DNA of 64,000 nt from Piromyces finnis (taxonomy: Eukaryota; Neocallimastigomycota; Neocallimastigomycetes; Neocallimastigales; Neocallimastigaceae), in contig MCFH01000007.1 in assembly GCA_002104945.1 (NCBI GenBank), forward strand, positions 668,001 through 732,000, given 5' to 3'. The notes beneath the pieces were generated by a model, which ran no database searches, was not told where the DNA came from, and worked only from the letters and a program-made list of their open reading frames with translations. This document shows, in pieces, positions 1 through 10,980 of this stretch (position 1 is the stretch's first letter; each line of letters starts with the position of its first letter). Position numbers and translations under genes: made by a program.

Positions 1-3000
1 TAAATTTTATTATTATTTTTTTTAAATAATTTTTTTATCAACTAGAATAGTTTTACCCTTGGTTAAATCAGATCTAGATATTGGGTAAAAATATGCATTG
101 TATCCTAACAACCCTCTATTATAAAAAAAGTAAACATTTTTTTTTTTAATTTCCATCTTTTTATACCATAATATTAAACAAATTATTTTTACTTTAATTT
201 ATAGAGTTGTAATGTAAATAATATGTAGTAGAATATTGATTCAATGTAGTTTTTATATATTATTTTTATTAATTATATATAATATATATTGTATTCATAA
301 TCCTAATGGTCTAATTGCATAATGGTATGAATGATTTATTATTAAAAAAAAAAAAAAAAAAAAGAGGAAATGTAAATGCTAATTTATAATATAATATGTT
401 GATTCAAACTAGAATATTTTCAATACATCATCCTATTTTCCATCTAACCAAATTTTACAAAAGTTCAAATTAGTTCGGCTAAGAGCATCTTTTACTCAAA
501 AAAAAATTTTTTTCATCCTATTATAGTTAAAGACATAGATGTATACAATAGTTTAAAATGTAAATTTTATTGTGCTATGTCAAGATAATAAAAAATAGTT
601 ATAGTATGCTTTGTTCAAGTTTTTTTTTATAACAAGGCAACTCAATTGATCACACAGTCTTCCATTAATTAATGTATTTAACAATTCACATAGATAGCAA
701 TAGTAGATCTATGTTTATATTCATATTAATATTCAGTTTTATCCTAAATTAGAGTTTTTATTTATTGTATAAATGAGTGTTTAATGCTACCTAAAGTTTA
801 TTACTATTTAATGATTTTTGAAAAATAAAGATGAAATTTCTTTTTTTAAAAGATTTACTAATTAATATTTTATTTAACTATATTTTATTAGTGACAAAAC
901 TTTAAGAAAAATAATGTAGTACAAAAATAGAATAAAATTAATTTTTTGTACAACATTTAACCTAAATTTTATTTCCAATTTTTTGTTAAAAAACTTTTAG
1001 AATGCCCATTTAAATTACAAATAAGCAGATAAAAGCCTATATAAAAATATATTTAACCTGGGTCTAAGCGATATATATATTGAAATGTATTTTTCATTAG
1101 CTTAATATGTATGGTATAACTAAATTATGTACTTTTCTGTAATGAAATATAAAATCTGACATTCAGTTTTTTTCTTTTTTTTAATTAATAAAATTTAATT
1201 AAAATTAATATTGAATATATATTTGTGTAACGTTAATAAAAAATCATAGAATTACTATTTTTGTATAAATTGAATGAATAAATTTTATACTAATTAACAC
1301 GTGAACACTTTGTAGAATTTTCAAGACATTTTTCAATATTTATTATGGCTTTAATATTAACTTTGAATCATCTATTTATAGATTTTTTTTTTACATTGGC
1401 ATTTTTTATCAAGACAATAAAAGGGATGGTGAATTTCTTTTTTTATTTTTAAATAATAAATTCACTAGAATAGACAAAATAAAAAGGATTCATGTAATAA
1501 CGATGGTTCATATAAATTGTTTAATAAAAAATAAACACACTTACCTCTATATAATAGGCATAAAACCAACGAATTAAAGTCAACTTTTTAAAGAGATTTT
1601 GAATTGGATACAAAAGTCTTGAAAAGGCTATTATTAAGAATTTTAAGGTGTTTTGCTGCTGCTGGTGGGTAGATTTAAAGGAAGAGTTTATTAGATTTCT
1701 AATAAAATTACCTAACCCTTACATTTATTTTATAATTTCACAACTAATGAATTAAAAAATTTAATATTTTCAATATATTATTTTAATTAGTATAATATAA
1801 TTATACTGTATTGATAATATATTTTAAGAATTTTTTAATATATTAATTTTTTTATAATTAAATTTCTATTAATTACAATATATTTAATATATTTATAATG
1901 CAATTGGATTATTCATTTTAATCTAATTTTATATATTAATTTTTCTATATATATTATAATTGAATCTTTAATAATAAAATTATATTGAAGAGAATAAATG
2001 GTTTTATCAATTATAATAAATTTAATATATTTATAATATAATTGGATTATTCTTTTTTAATATATTATTTATAATTACCATTATATCATTATAGTGTATT
2101 GATAATATATTGACAGATTATTTTATAGATTAATTTTTCTATATATATTATAATTGAATAGTTAAATGAATTGAAAAGAATAAATGGTTTTATCAATTAT
2201 TTTAATAAATTTAATATATTTATAATATAATTGAATTATTCTTTTTAATATATTAAATTTATATTACACAAAAAATTATATAGCAGTAAATTGTGGGTTA
2301 GGGGTAAATTTATGGAGGAAAAGAAAATTCAATTTGTCATTATATATGATTATAATTATAATAATTATGAATTTTAAATTTTATATTCAAAATCTATTGA
2401 ATGAATGACGATTTAATAGTTATTTATTTAATTAATTATTATTTATTCATTTATTTAATAAGTCTATTATTTCATAGTTATTTCATAGTTATTTATTTAT
2501 TTATTTATTTTTTGTATTTTTTGTATGGTTGAGAGTTGTCGGTGCAAGGAGCGATTTAATTTATAAAATAAAGTTAATATATTATACATTATACTTTTTT
2601 TATATATATACATAAAGAAACTTTTTTTTTTTTTTTTTTTATTATTCTTTGTAAAACAAATAAACCTTTGGAAAACCTCTAATTATATTGAAATAAAAGT
2701 AGAAATAATAATAACAATAATAATAGAATTATAACTTATATAGTATTATAATACTATTAAAAAGAAACAACTAATAATAATAATAATAATAAGAAAAAAT
2801 AAAAAAGAAAATTAAACATTTTTTTTTAAAAAAAAAAAAAAAAAGTAATTTACGAGAATAATAAGAACCATAATAAATTATATATCCTTTTTTTTCTTTA
2901 AAAGAAAAAAGAAACCAAAAAAAAAAAAAAAAACTGTATACTAGATAAGAAAAAAAGAAAGAAAAATATTTAAAAGAAATATTTTTTTTTGTTAATTATT

Positions 3001-3370
3001 ATTAAAATATAAATAGATTTTTTTTTATTTAATATAAAAAGTGGTTTATTTTTATTTATATAGTAATAAATAAAGAACTAAATTTAAAAATTTATAACGC
3101 CAAAGAAAATATTAACAAAAAATAAAATATAATTCTTTAAATATAAAAATATATAATTTGTTTAAAATAAAATAAATTAATACTAAAACAAAAATAAGAA
3201 AATAAAATAAAACAGAGAAAACTTTTAAAAATAGGGTTACTCTATGTTTTAAACCAGCAAGAAGAAAAAAAAAATAAAACAATATACTTTCAAAAGCAAT
3301 AATTAATATTTTTAAAATAAACATTTAAATATTTATACATAATTAATAAAATATAATATAATATAATAAA
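1..3370. other. AT-rich intergenic DNA, no gene seen
   Basis: This stretch is nearly all A and T, with long homopolymer runs (for example around 2620-2640 and 2920-2935) and short AAT-type repeats. I see no open frame with protein-like composition on either strand. The only reportable structure is the imperfect repeat at 1862-2255, listed separately. The last part presumably holds the promoter of the downstream glycosyltransferase gene, but no specific site can be named. Confidence 0.7.
1862..2255. repeat. Imperfect tandem repeat, three AT-rich units
   Basis: Three related blocks end in near-identical text: about 1862-1925, 1994-2056 and 2179-2255. Each contains a TTTAATATATTTATAAT core followed by an AATTGRATTATTC-like motif, and the last two also share GAATAAATGGTTTTATC at their start. 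Spacing is roughly 130-185 bp. There is no coding content. This is a diverged minisatellite of unknown role. Confidence 0.5.
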
Positions 3371-4377
3371 ATGTCGGCAGTGGTAAGATTTAATCCAAAA
3401 GTAATTGTACTTATGTTCATAATATTTATTGTTATGATCTTTCCTTTAATAGAAGTATTCAAACCTGAATTCGGAAATACAAGAAATAGCGCAAGTGAAT
3501 ATGCTATATCAGCTTTAAAGGAAGAACCAATAGGAACTACTAGAATACCAAGACTTATACATCAAACAGGTAAATTTATTGTTTATAAATTTTAAAAAAA
3601 CAAAAAAAGTATACGAACATTAGGGTAATAACAAAAATAAAAAATTTTTATTTTATTTTAATAGTAAAAGATAAGAAAAATATTCCACCTGATATTCAAG
3701 AAAATATAAATAGTTGGTCAGAAATGAATCCAGAATGGAAGCATATTTTATACGATGACGATGATATTATGGAATTTATGGAAAAGTATCATCCAAATGC
3801 TGTAGACGTTTTTAAAAATTTAGATTCAATTGTTGAAAAAACAGATATGTGGCGTTATGCTGTATTAGATACATTCGGAGGTGTTTATGCTGATACTGAT
3901 ACCAAATGTATTCAACCAATTGAAAAATGGTGGGGTGATAACAAAGATGCTAAAGTAATTATTGGTATTGAAGATATTAGAACTCCATTTAGAAAACGTC
4001 AAACTCAATTTGCTGAATTAATTCAATTTTGTCAGTGGGCTATGGCTTCTGTTCCAGGACATCCAATTGTTCATTACATGCCATACTATATCTATAGACA
4101 TATGCGTTATGAACATCTTGGTGTTGATCGTTACAGTAACCCAAAAGTTAACATTTTACATCGTACTGGACCAGGCATTTGGTCTGAAGCTATATTTGAT
4201 TATATAATCAAGGAAGGATATAACCCAAGAGATGTCTTCCATAATGGAGGTGTTATAAATGATGTATTATTCTTACCAAAAGATAGTTTTTCTTACACTG
4301 AACCATTACCAGAAGATGGTGGAGAATTACCAGAAAGAGTAAAGCTTTTACATTTATTCTACGGTAGTTGGAAATAA
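3371..4377 (+). CDS. GT32-family glycosyltransferase (OCH1/SUR1-like), one intron
   Basis: This gene has two exons. Exon 1 (3371-3569) encodes a short cytoplasmic tail, a membrane segment at about residues 11-31 and a luminal stem ending IPRLIHQT. An intron at 3570-3664 (95 nt, GTAAAT to TTAATAG) interrupts a Val codon. Exon 2 (3665-4377) continues in frame with KDKKNIPPDIQ, giving about 303 aa. The IPRLIHQT start, the NPEW motif, the TDMWRYAVL block and the DXD signature in GGVYADTDTKC are the hallmarks of GT32 sugar-nucleotide transferases such as Och1 and the inositol-phosphoceramide mannosyltransferases. The DXD pair would bind the metal and the nucleotide sugar. The type II membrane topology points to the Golgi, with a role in glycan or glycolipid synthesis. 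The exact donor and acceptor cannot be read from sequence. Without the intron the frame runs into a stop at about 3595, so the splice is needed. Confidence 0.87.
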
Positions 4378-5820
4378 GAATAAAAATCATTTCAGTATAA
4401 ATATCATTACAAAAGTCATTTTAATTTTAAATATGTAAAAAAAAAAAAGAGAAATGATTTCATAGAAAATATTTAGAATGTTAAAATAGAATAAAAACTA
4501 TTTTTTTTTTTTTATTTCTTAGAAGAAAATCACTAGAAGTTAACGGAAATAAAATCTTAATCCTATTATAATAGTTATGTAGTAAAATTAGTTTTATGTA
4601 TTCTTTAATTTAACCCTAGTATATAAAGAGAAAAGAAAAAAAAAAAATTTTTTTTAAAAACTTTTAAAAAATAAAATTCTTATCACTAATTAATAAAAAA
4701 TACCATTTTAATAAAATATAATATATATAATTTTTCTATAAATATTTTTAATGTTACCAAAAATAAAATAATAAAAAAAGGCAATAAAAAAAAAAATTAT
4801 TTTAGTATTATTATTTAGAGGAGTGTAGATGTCGTAATTAAAAGAATTACTTTTATGAGACCTTTGAAAATATACATAAATTTTCTATTAGAATAAAGTA
4901 TTCTGTTCTGCTCTTAAATTAGTAAATCATAGGCTAAATTATAATTTATATCATAAACCTAAAAGAATTATTTAGCGGTAAATCCTGCCTTGTATTCAAA
5001 AGTTGTTATTTTCATATCTTTTTATTGCAAAAAAAAAAAAAAAAAACCATGTTTCATGTTCTTTGATATTTCTCTTAAATAATTTAATAGATTATATCTA
5101 TTATTTACATCATTAAATACATTAAAATGCTCTTTATCATTTAAACATAACCTTTTATATCCAATAATAAAAATAAGTTTTTTTTTTTTTTTTCTATTTT
5201 TATTTATTTGCATTTCTTTTAATTCAAGATAATTAGTTTTTTTTTTTTTTTTATTATTATTATTATTCAAACTTTTTCCTTTGTTTTAATGCAGATTTTT
5301 TAATTTACAGTATAATCCTATTTTTGGACTGGATCCACTCCTCCAAAAATCGTACATCTTTTCTAAATTATCAATATATATTTATATTAGATATCTTAAG
5401 AATTAGACCATAAAATATAATATAGGAAAGAATTTTAATTTTATCGTGTATTTTGAAAATTTATAATTGTACCTCATTAAATAAACTTTTATAGCAAATT
5501 AAAAGTTGAATCATTAAAAGGATAAAATGAACTTATTATAGTATTTAAAATTTTACCAGAGGTCATATTTCTTCTGGTCAGAAATTCTGGCTAAATCCTT
5601 CAAAAATCTAGGATAATATAATAAATCATCTTTAAAGTTTAGAGAAAAATTTTTTTGTAATACTTTACCTTTTAAATATGTAAAAATTTTAAAGAAAAAA
5701 TAAAGGAAAAAAAAAAAGAAAAAAAAAAAAGAAACCTTCAAATATAAAAATTATAAAACATATAAAATATTAAAAAAAAAAAAAAGTGATATATACTGTA
5801 GTATATAACAAGTAAAAAAT
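4378..5820. other. Intergenic DNA, no supported gene
   Basis: This is AT-rich DNA between the glycosyltransferase gene and the ankyrin relic. Two short minus-strand frames (5022-5270 and 5553-5741) are made largely of Lys, Asn and Phe runs that translate A/T homopolymers, and I do not support them. A short dispersed repeat lies at 5570-5615 and is listed separately. Confidence 0.6.
5570..5615 (-). repeat. Short dispersed repeat (TATCCTAG family)
   Basis: Read on the minus strand, this starts TATCCTAGATTTTTG and later contains TAGCCAGAATTTCTG. A related block occurs on the plus strand at 43150-43195, with the same first 15 bases and then TAGCCAGACTTTTTGG. A weaker one lies at 60399-60450. The copies are diverged and no ends or target duplications are visible. 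It may be a worn short transposon. Confidence 0.35.
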
Positions 5821-7334
5821 ATGGAATATGAACAATTTAAAGAAATTTTCTTTGAAGAATTAGGGAAAAACGATAAAAATTGTTTAAAATTCTTGAAGAC
5901 AATTTAAAATTAGTTCAATTAAAATTACAAAATCTAGAAAACCCAGTATACATTAATGATTTTGTCGATAATATTAATAAAGCAATTTTAAATGTTCCAT
6001 CAAACAAAAACGACTTTAAATTGTTTGATAAAGTGTTGGATCATTTATATTTTAAAGATAATGATGAGAATAATGCTTTATTTCATTCTGTATAAAATAT
6101 CCAAGTTTTTAAAATTTTACTCAAAGAAAAGTTAGATATCAATCAACAAAATAAGCATAAGGAAACAATACTTATTTATTATTGTAAAAACAATATTAAT
6201 GAAGCAATCTATAATCTGTTATTTAAAAATTCTGATGTGGATTATGATTATAACGCTGTTGATAAGGCAGGAAAAACAGCTCTAATGTATTTATTAGATA
6301 ATGGTAATATAGAGTTAATATATTTTTTTCCTTTATAAAAAGAAGGAAGCTATTTGGACATCCAATGAAAAGGAATTAAATTTCAATAATAAAAGTACTA
6401 ACGAATCCTTAATTTCGATTCTTGTAAAGAAATATCGTGAAATGTATGCAAATCAAAATTTCCAAGAAAACTATAAAAAAAATCATTATGGAGTGAAACC
6501 AGATGATGAAATTTTTGAAATTTTAGAAATTAATAAAAATAAAATTTTCAAAAATGATATTTTAAATAATAATTTTGATATCAATAAAAACCATTTCTTT
6601 AAAAATGATTTTTTGAATGTAAATAAGGATATTTTTTTTTAAAAAGTGATAATAGTTTAGTAGTTCAAAATAAAATGACAATTATAGGAGATAAAAATGG
6701 TTCATATAGAGTAGGTCTTAGAAAATATACTTCCAAAGAAAAATGTACTATTTTTTATGCTCGCATATTATCCATATTATTTACTTATCCTGGATGTAAT
6801 TTAAATTTACCTATTGATGAAGAAGCTAATACCCCTATTATGTTTTTCTTAATGATTAAGGATTATCCAACAGTTAGCTTTTTATTATCGGATTATAAAG
6901 ATCTTGACCTTTCAATAAAAAACAAAAATGGTATTAATGCTTCAATGCTTGTTGTTAACATAAAAGGAGAAGACTTTTTATTACAAGAGTTTATGAAGCA
7001 TAAAACATTTGATTTTGAAGTTTGTGATTCTGAAAATAATAATGCTTTAATTCATAGTGTTATTAATGATAATTATTTAGCTTTTTTTAAATTTGTATCG
7101 GATCATGAAGAATTATTACAACAAGTTAATAATAAAAGTGAAAATGCTATTACTATAGCCGCAAGATTAGGATTTCTTAAACAAATTCCTAAACATATTG
7201 TAAGTAAAGCTGATTTGGATCATCAAGATAATTTAGGAAATACGGCTCTTTATTATGCCATACAATTGAAAAGCTTATATTCCATTAATATATTGGCTTA
7301 TAATCATGCAAATGCTAAAATAAAAAATCAATAA
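5821..7334 (+). pseudogene. Broken ankyrin-repeat protein gene
   Basis: The relic starts with ATG at 5821 (MEYEQFKEIFFEEL). Protein-like sequence then moves between frames: a frameshift near 5880, an in-frame TAA at 6093-6095, a frameshift near 6330-6345, and a frameshift in a run of T at about 6632-6641. The final 219-codon segment (6675-7334) is open. Ankyrin-type helices with the G-TAL signature are visible as AGKTALMYLLDNGNIELI (about 6262-6320) and GNTALYYAIQ (near the end), with weaker units between (NKNGINASMLV, ENNNALIHSV, NKSENAITIAA). Ankyrin arrays bind other proteins, but no partner can be inferred. The reconstructed length would be near 500 aa. Four independent lesions favour a true pseudogene, although two of them lie in or near homopolymers where base calling can slip. 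Confidence 0.7.
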
Positions 7335-7339
7335 TATTA

Positions 7340-8283
7340 TTATCATCATTATTATTGTTAATAGTATCTAATTTTTGGAAAAAAAAATAAACATTATCAA
7401 AATAGGTTTCCTCAATTTGACTAGTTATAAAATCATCGTCGTTTTCTAATTGAAATCCCTTATTATTTATGGCTATATTTAGTAATAAATTAGCACTTTG
7501 TGACTTTATTAAATAGATTTAAAGACAAACTAGACATATTAGTATCTAAGTCTACGTTAAAATCATTTTCTATATCAAAGTCTGTATATAACTTCTTTTT
7601 ATTACTTGTATTAACACCTGATATAATAATAAATTTGATAATTTTGTTTTTATATGATTATATTTATTGTCTGTATCAACATCTTCATCAGTTAAAGCTT
7701 TTACCATATAACCTAGTATAGATTTGATACAAACATATTCACCTAAATTATTACTATTTACTAAAAATACTCTTAAATTATTTTTGTAATTACTACTACT
7801 TATTGAACTTTTGTAATGAAAAGCAAATGCACTAGTTAAACATTTTATAGCTAAATCTTTATAAAATATTTCACTATTAAAATATGAATCTTTAATGGTA
7901 CTATAATAATTCATCATAGAATCTATATAATTATCATTATTATCGTTATTAATATGTTGATAAGTATTGTCAACAATATGTTCATTTTCGAATTAATTAT
8001 CTATATCATTTTGAAATGAATTATTAACAGATATATTATTATTTTTTTATTATTATCTAGAACTCTGATGCATTGTTCTAATTTTCTTATTGATATTATT
8101 AATTTTGTAACTTTGTTGTTATTATCCTTTATTACAACGGAATCGGGTGAAAGAGTAATGCCATTTTCAATCTAATTATCTAATGCAAATTTAGAATTTA
8201 ATTTATATAGACTGTCTTCATAATATTTTGTACATGGAAAATCTAGCAACTCTAACCGACCAGTTCCATCATAATTAGCATAT
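7340..8283 (-). pseudogene. Decayed minus-strand gene relic, unrecognised family
   Basis: Protein-like sequence is spread over different frames. From the upstream end, a segment beginning ANYDGTGRLELLDFP is cut by a TAG near 8175 and by further frameshifts. The best preserved piece is 7570-7917 (115 codons, containing DLAIKCLTSAFAFHYK and LGEYVCIKSILGYMVKAL). More coding-like sequence continues in shifted frames (ANLLLNIAINNKG) down to about 7340. The original start codon is lost, with an in-frame TGA just upstream. I do not recognise the family. The helical, Asn- and Lys-rich composition resembles lineage-specific repeat proteins of anaerobic fungi. It is convergent with the ankyrin relic, which lies immediately beside it. 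Confidence 0.5.
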
Positions 8284-8357
8284 AATCAGGAATAAATTAT
8301 TATTTTCATTTTTAATAAATTTATTTAACTATATTGTTTTTTTTATAATTTAAAAAC

Positions 8358-9698
8358 TTAATGTTTTTTAGGAGTATATAATTTAATAAATTTATATAAA
8401 TTATATTTCTGTAATAAAGAAATATAAAAGTTGTATTCTTCAACATGCTCCTTAGTAATTAATAAATTTAGTGTTGGAATAAAAATATTATGTATAAGTA
8501 ATAATCTATTACATCCTGCCCCATAAGATAATATAAATAAATAATAAGACTTTAATAAAGATTCAAGTAAATTGTAATTGTGTGAAATAAGTAGTCTATA
8601 TTGCAAAATGTCAATAAAATTACAAGTAATAAGTTCAAAAACAACTTTCAAATTAACAGTATCTTTAAAATCTTCACTTTGATAAATACTCTCATTTTCA
8701 TAAAAGTAATCGAATGTGTTAAAGCCGTTTTTTATTTTATATTTATTTAGATCCAATAAACCATGTAAAAAAAAGATTTCTTTGCTATAATATTTATAAT
8801 GTTCTTTGATATTAATATAATGAAATATATCTTTATTTAATAATATTTCATCAAATACAAAAGAAATACAAATAAACATATTTGATATATAATTTTCATA
8901 TAATATGTTAGCTGAAAAGTTATTATCAATATCATTTCTAAAGTATAAAGTAGAAGTATTATTATTAGTATTATTATTACTATTCATTATTATTTTTTCT
9001 ACATCGACCAGATTATAAACGTGCTGAATAATTTCTTTATTTGAAAACATATAATTTTTTTTTTTTTTATAAGGAATATCAAAATTACTTATACCCAAAA
9101 ATCTGTAATTGAAACAAATATCGGTTAATGAATTAGTAACACAATATTTATATTCATATATACTCTAAATTAATTGATAATCACATGGAATACAATATAC
9201 AAATTTAGGCAAGATGTGATACTTATCATAATATAATTTTAATACTAATTTATCAACCAATAAAGGCCTTCTAATTTCTTTATTATATATTACTGAATAA
9301 TAAAAAATATAAGTATTTATAATTTCATATATATATGTCGATATTCCATACTTTTCATTCAATTTTAAAAATCTATATACAGTATATGTTGTATATTTTC
9401 TACTATATAAATTATAATTTATAAATTCAATATTAATATTGGTATTTTTATAAAGATACAGTTTATCGAAATAAACTAAATTTCTAATAACATTTACACA
9501 GAATGATTTTACACCATTAATTAAATAATTTTTAAAATTATTAGACTTTTCCTTTTCCTTTAAATTATCTAAAAAATAATAATTAATAGAATCGTTAACT
9601 ATACCATCATCTATATTATTAAATAAACAAAGAAAATATATATTATGTGAATATTGATAGATAAGATTTGAAATTTCAAATGGTAAGTATAATTTCAT
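8358..9698 (-). pseudogene. Gene split by one in-frame TAG, unrecognised protein
   Basis: Two open segments, 9698-9165 (177 codons from an ATG, starting MKLYLPFEISNLIYQYS) and 9164-8358, are in the same frame and are separated only by a TAG at 9165-9167. Together they would encode about 446 residues. I looked for an intron that would remove the stop. An acceptor-like TTTCAATTACAG near 9107 follows a TACTAAT motif, but no GT donor in the required phase lies upstream. A nonsense mutation (or a sequence error) is therefore the simplest reading. The protein is rich in Tyr, Ile, Asn and Leu and looks alpha-helical. The N-terminal FEISNLIYQYS stretch faintly resembles an F-box start, but that is not enough to call. 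The function is unknown. It belongs to the same degenerate neighbourhood as the two relics beside it. Confidence 0.55.
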
Positions 9699-10049
9699 TT
9701 AAAATATAAATTATAAAAATCAAATATAATTTTATATGATTGTTATTTTTTTATATTGTATTTATATTTATACTATTAAGAGTTGTTTAATTTAGGTTTA
9801 TAATTATGTCAACTTTATTAATATATTTTATGATAAATTATTTATACATTTACATTTTGGCTTAAACATATAATCAAATACAATATATACAAATACGTTT
9901 TAATACATTTCAATACATTTCAATACATGTGACATAACGTTTCACATATTCTAACATATACATTTGCATTGTAGCTTAAATATATTATACAATACATATA
10001 AATACGTTTCAATACATTTGTCATACATTTATATATTCTACAAATTTAT
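9699..10049. repeat. Intergenic DNA with CAATACATTT-type repeats
   Basis: From about 9880 to 10030 the words AATACATTT, AATACGTTT and CATATACATTT recur. CAATACATTTCAATACATTT occurs at about 9910, and CAATACATATAAATACGTTTCAATACATTT occurs further on. This is a degenerate short-period repeat. The remainder is plain AT-rich DNA and no gene is seen. Confidence 0.5.
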
Positions 10050-10054
10050 ATGCC

Positions 10055-10244
10055 TTTTTTTAACACTAACAAGTACATTTCTTCCATCGATCAGAATAAG
10101 CCAATGGTAATTCTTAGAGAAATGTTGGCTCCTTTGCATGTCATTTTGAATTTTCAGCTTCGACACTCACTTAATTCATGTACACTAAATGTAAATCGTT
10201 GTACGATATTTCCAACCACAGTGACAGTGCTAATCTTCATATTA
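10055..10244 (-). pseudogene. Short ORF relic with two TGA stops, unrecognised
   Basis: Base composition rises here compared with the flanks. On the minus strand one frame reads as plausible protein (MKISTVTVVGNIVQRFTF, then KFKMTCKGANISLRITIGLF, then SMEEMYLLVLKKGI) but is cut by two TGA codons, each at a place where TGG would fit. A plus-strand frame of 66 codons over the same DNA looks less protein-like. No family is recognised. It may be a fragment of a transposon lying next to the LINE fragments. Confidence 0.25.
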
Positions 10245-10273
10245 ATTTGAAATGATCCATTCACACTTCAACA

Positions 10274-10698
10274 CAGGGTATGAAATAATATAATTTGAAT
10301 TTTTCCACTTGTTAAAACATCTAACCTGAGCTAATGCACATCTGGCTGACAATGGAGGAACATTCAAATCTTTTGAAATAGAGTATAGAGATATAAACGA
10401 TAGAGCTTTATGAACTCCTACAATCTACCGTGTTCCCTTGTTAACATGCTTCTGAGCAATCCTAGACCTAGTTTTGTTGGATTCAAATAATAGTGCAAAG
10501 TATAAAACTCTGCTGATCACTTGTGAGTTTAGTGCTATCTTTTTGAAAGGAATAGGAATATTAGGATTTCTTAAGAATTTACTGACTGAATAAAGTCCTT
10601 TCAAAACCTTACTATTAAAAGCTTTAATAATTGGTTTAAGGGACAAATTCTTATCAAATGAAACACCAAGATAAATGTAGCAATCAGTAGTTGGAATG

Positions 10699-10700
<2 letters not shown>
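10274..10700 (-). mobile_element. Older LINE fragment, left part (split by the insertion at 10701)
   Basis: This fragment is homologous to the middle of the LINE reverse-transcriptase ORF at about 11980-12403, in the same minus orientation, but carries many substitutions and stop codons. It stops abruptly at TTGGAATGGG, where a run of 41 T begins. Its continuation is found beyond the inserted element at 13956-14085. Both ends are truncated, so it is a dead internal fragment. A minus-strand frame of 73 codons (10425-10646) is part of this relic and not a separate gene. Confidence 0.8.
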
Positions 10701-10744
<44 letters not shown>

Positions 10745-10913
10745 GGCATCAAATATTTTAAACTTTATTATTAATTTAATTAAAATTATAATACATGTAA
10801 TATAAAAATTAAAATAAAATAAAAATAAAAAAAAATATGTTTAAATAAACACAGATGAATAAAAATTGGGTATAATGTATTCTAGTAATTTTAATTAAAG
10901 TAAGAAAGCCACT

Positions 10914-10931
10914 ATCATACTAAAGTATAAT
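10914..10931 (-). promoter_or_regulatory. Conserved LINE 3'-UTR hairpin
   Basis: In RNA sense this is ATTATAC-TTTA-GTATGAT, a 7-bp stem with a 4-nt loop and one G-U pair. The same hairpin occurs in the other well-preserved family A 3' ends at 27492-27509, 36009-36026, 58728-58745 and 60128-60145, some with GTATAAT closing the stem perfectly. LINE reverse transcriptases often recognise 3' stem-loops, so this is a candidate recognition site. Confidence 0.55.
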
Positions 10932-10980
10932 AATTGTATTTGACTTCCAATGGGACACCGAGCCAAAGATCAAAATTTTG

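Noticed and set aside
3112-3324. 70-codon minus-strand frame of Phe, Leu and Ile
   Set aside because: It translates AT-rich promoter DNA, has no homology-like motif and lies directly upstream of the GT32 gene.
5022-5270. Minus-strand frame with Asn, Lys and Phe runs
   Set aside because: The runs are homopolymer translations. The short middle part (CLNDKEHFNVFNDV) looks slightly protein-like but is too short to support.
9107-9170. Possible intron removing the TAG at 9165
   Set aside because: A branch-like TACTAAT and a TTACAG acceptor exist, but none of the upstream GT donors is in the phase needed to rejoin the frame.
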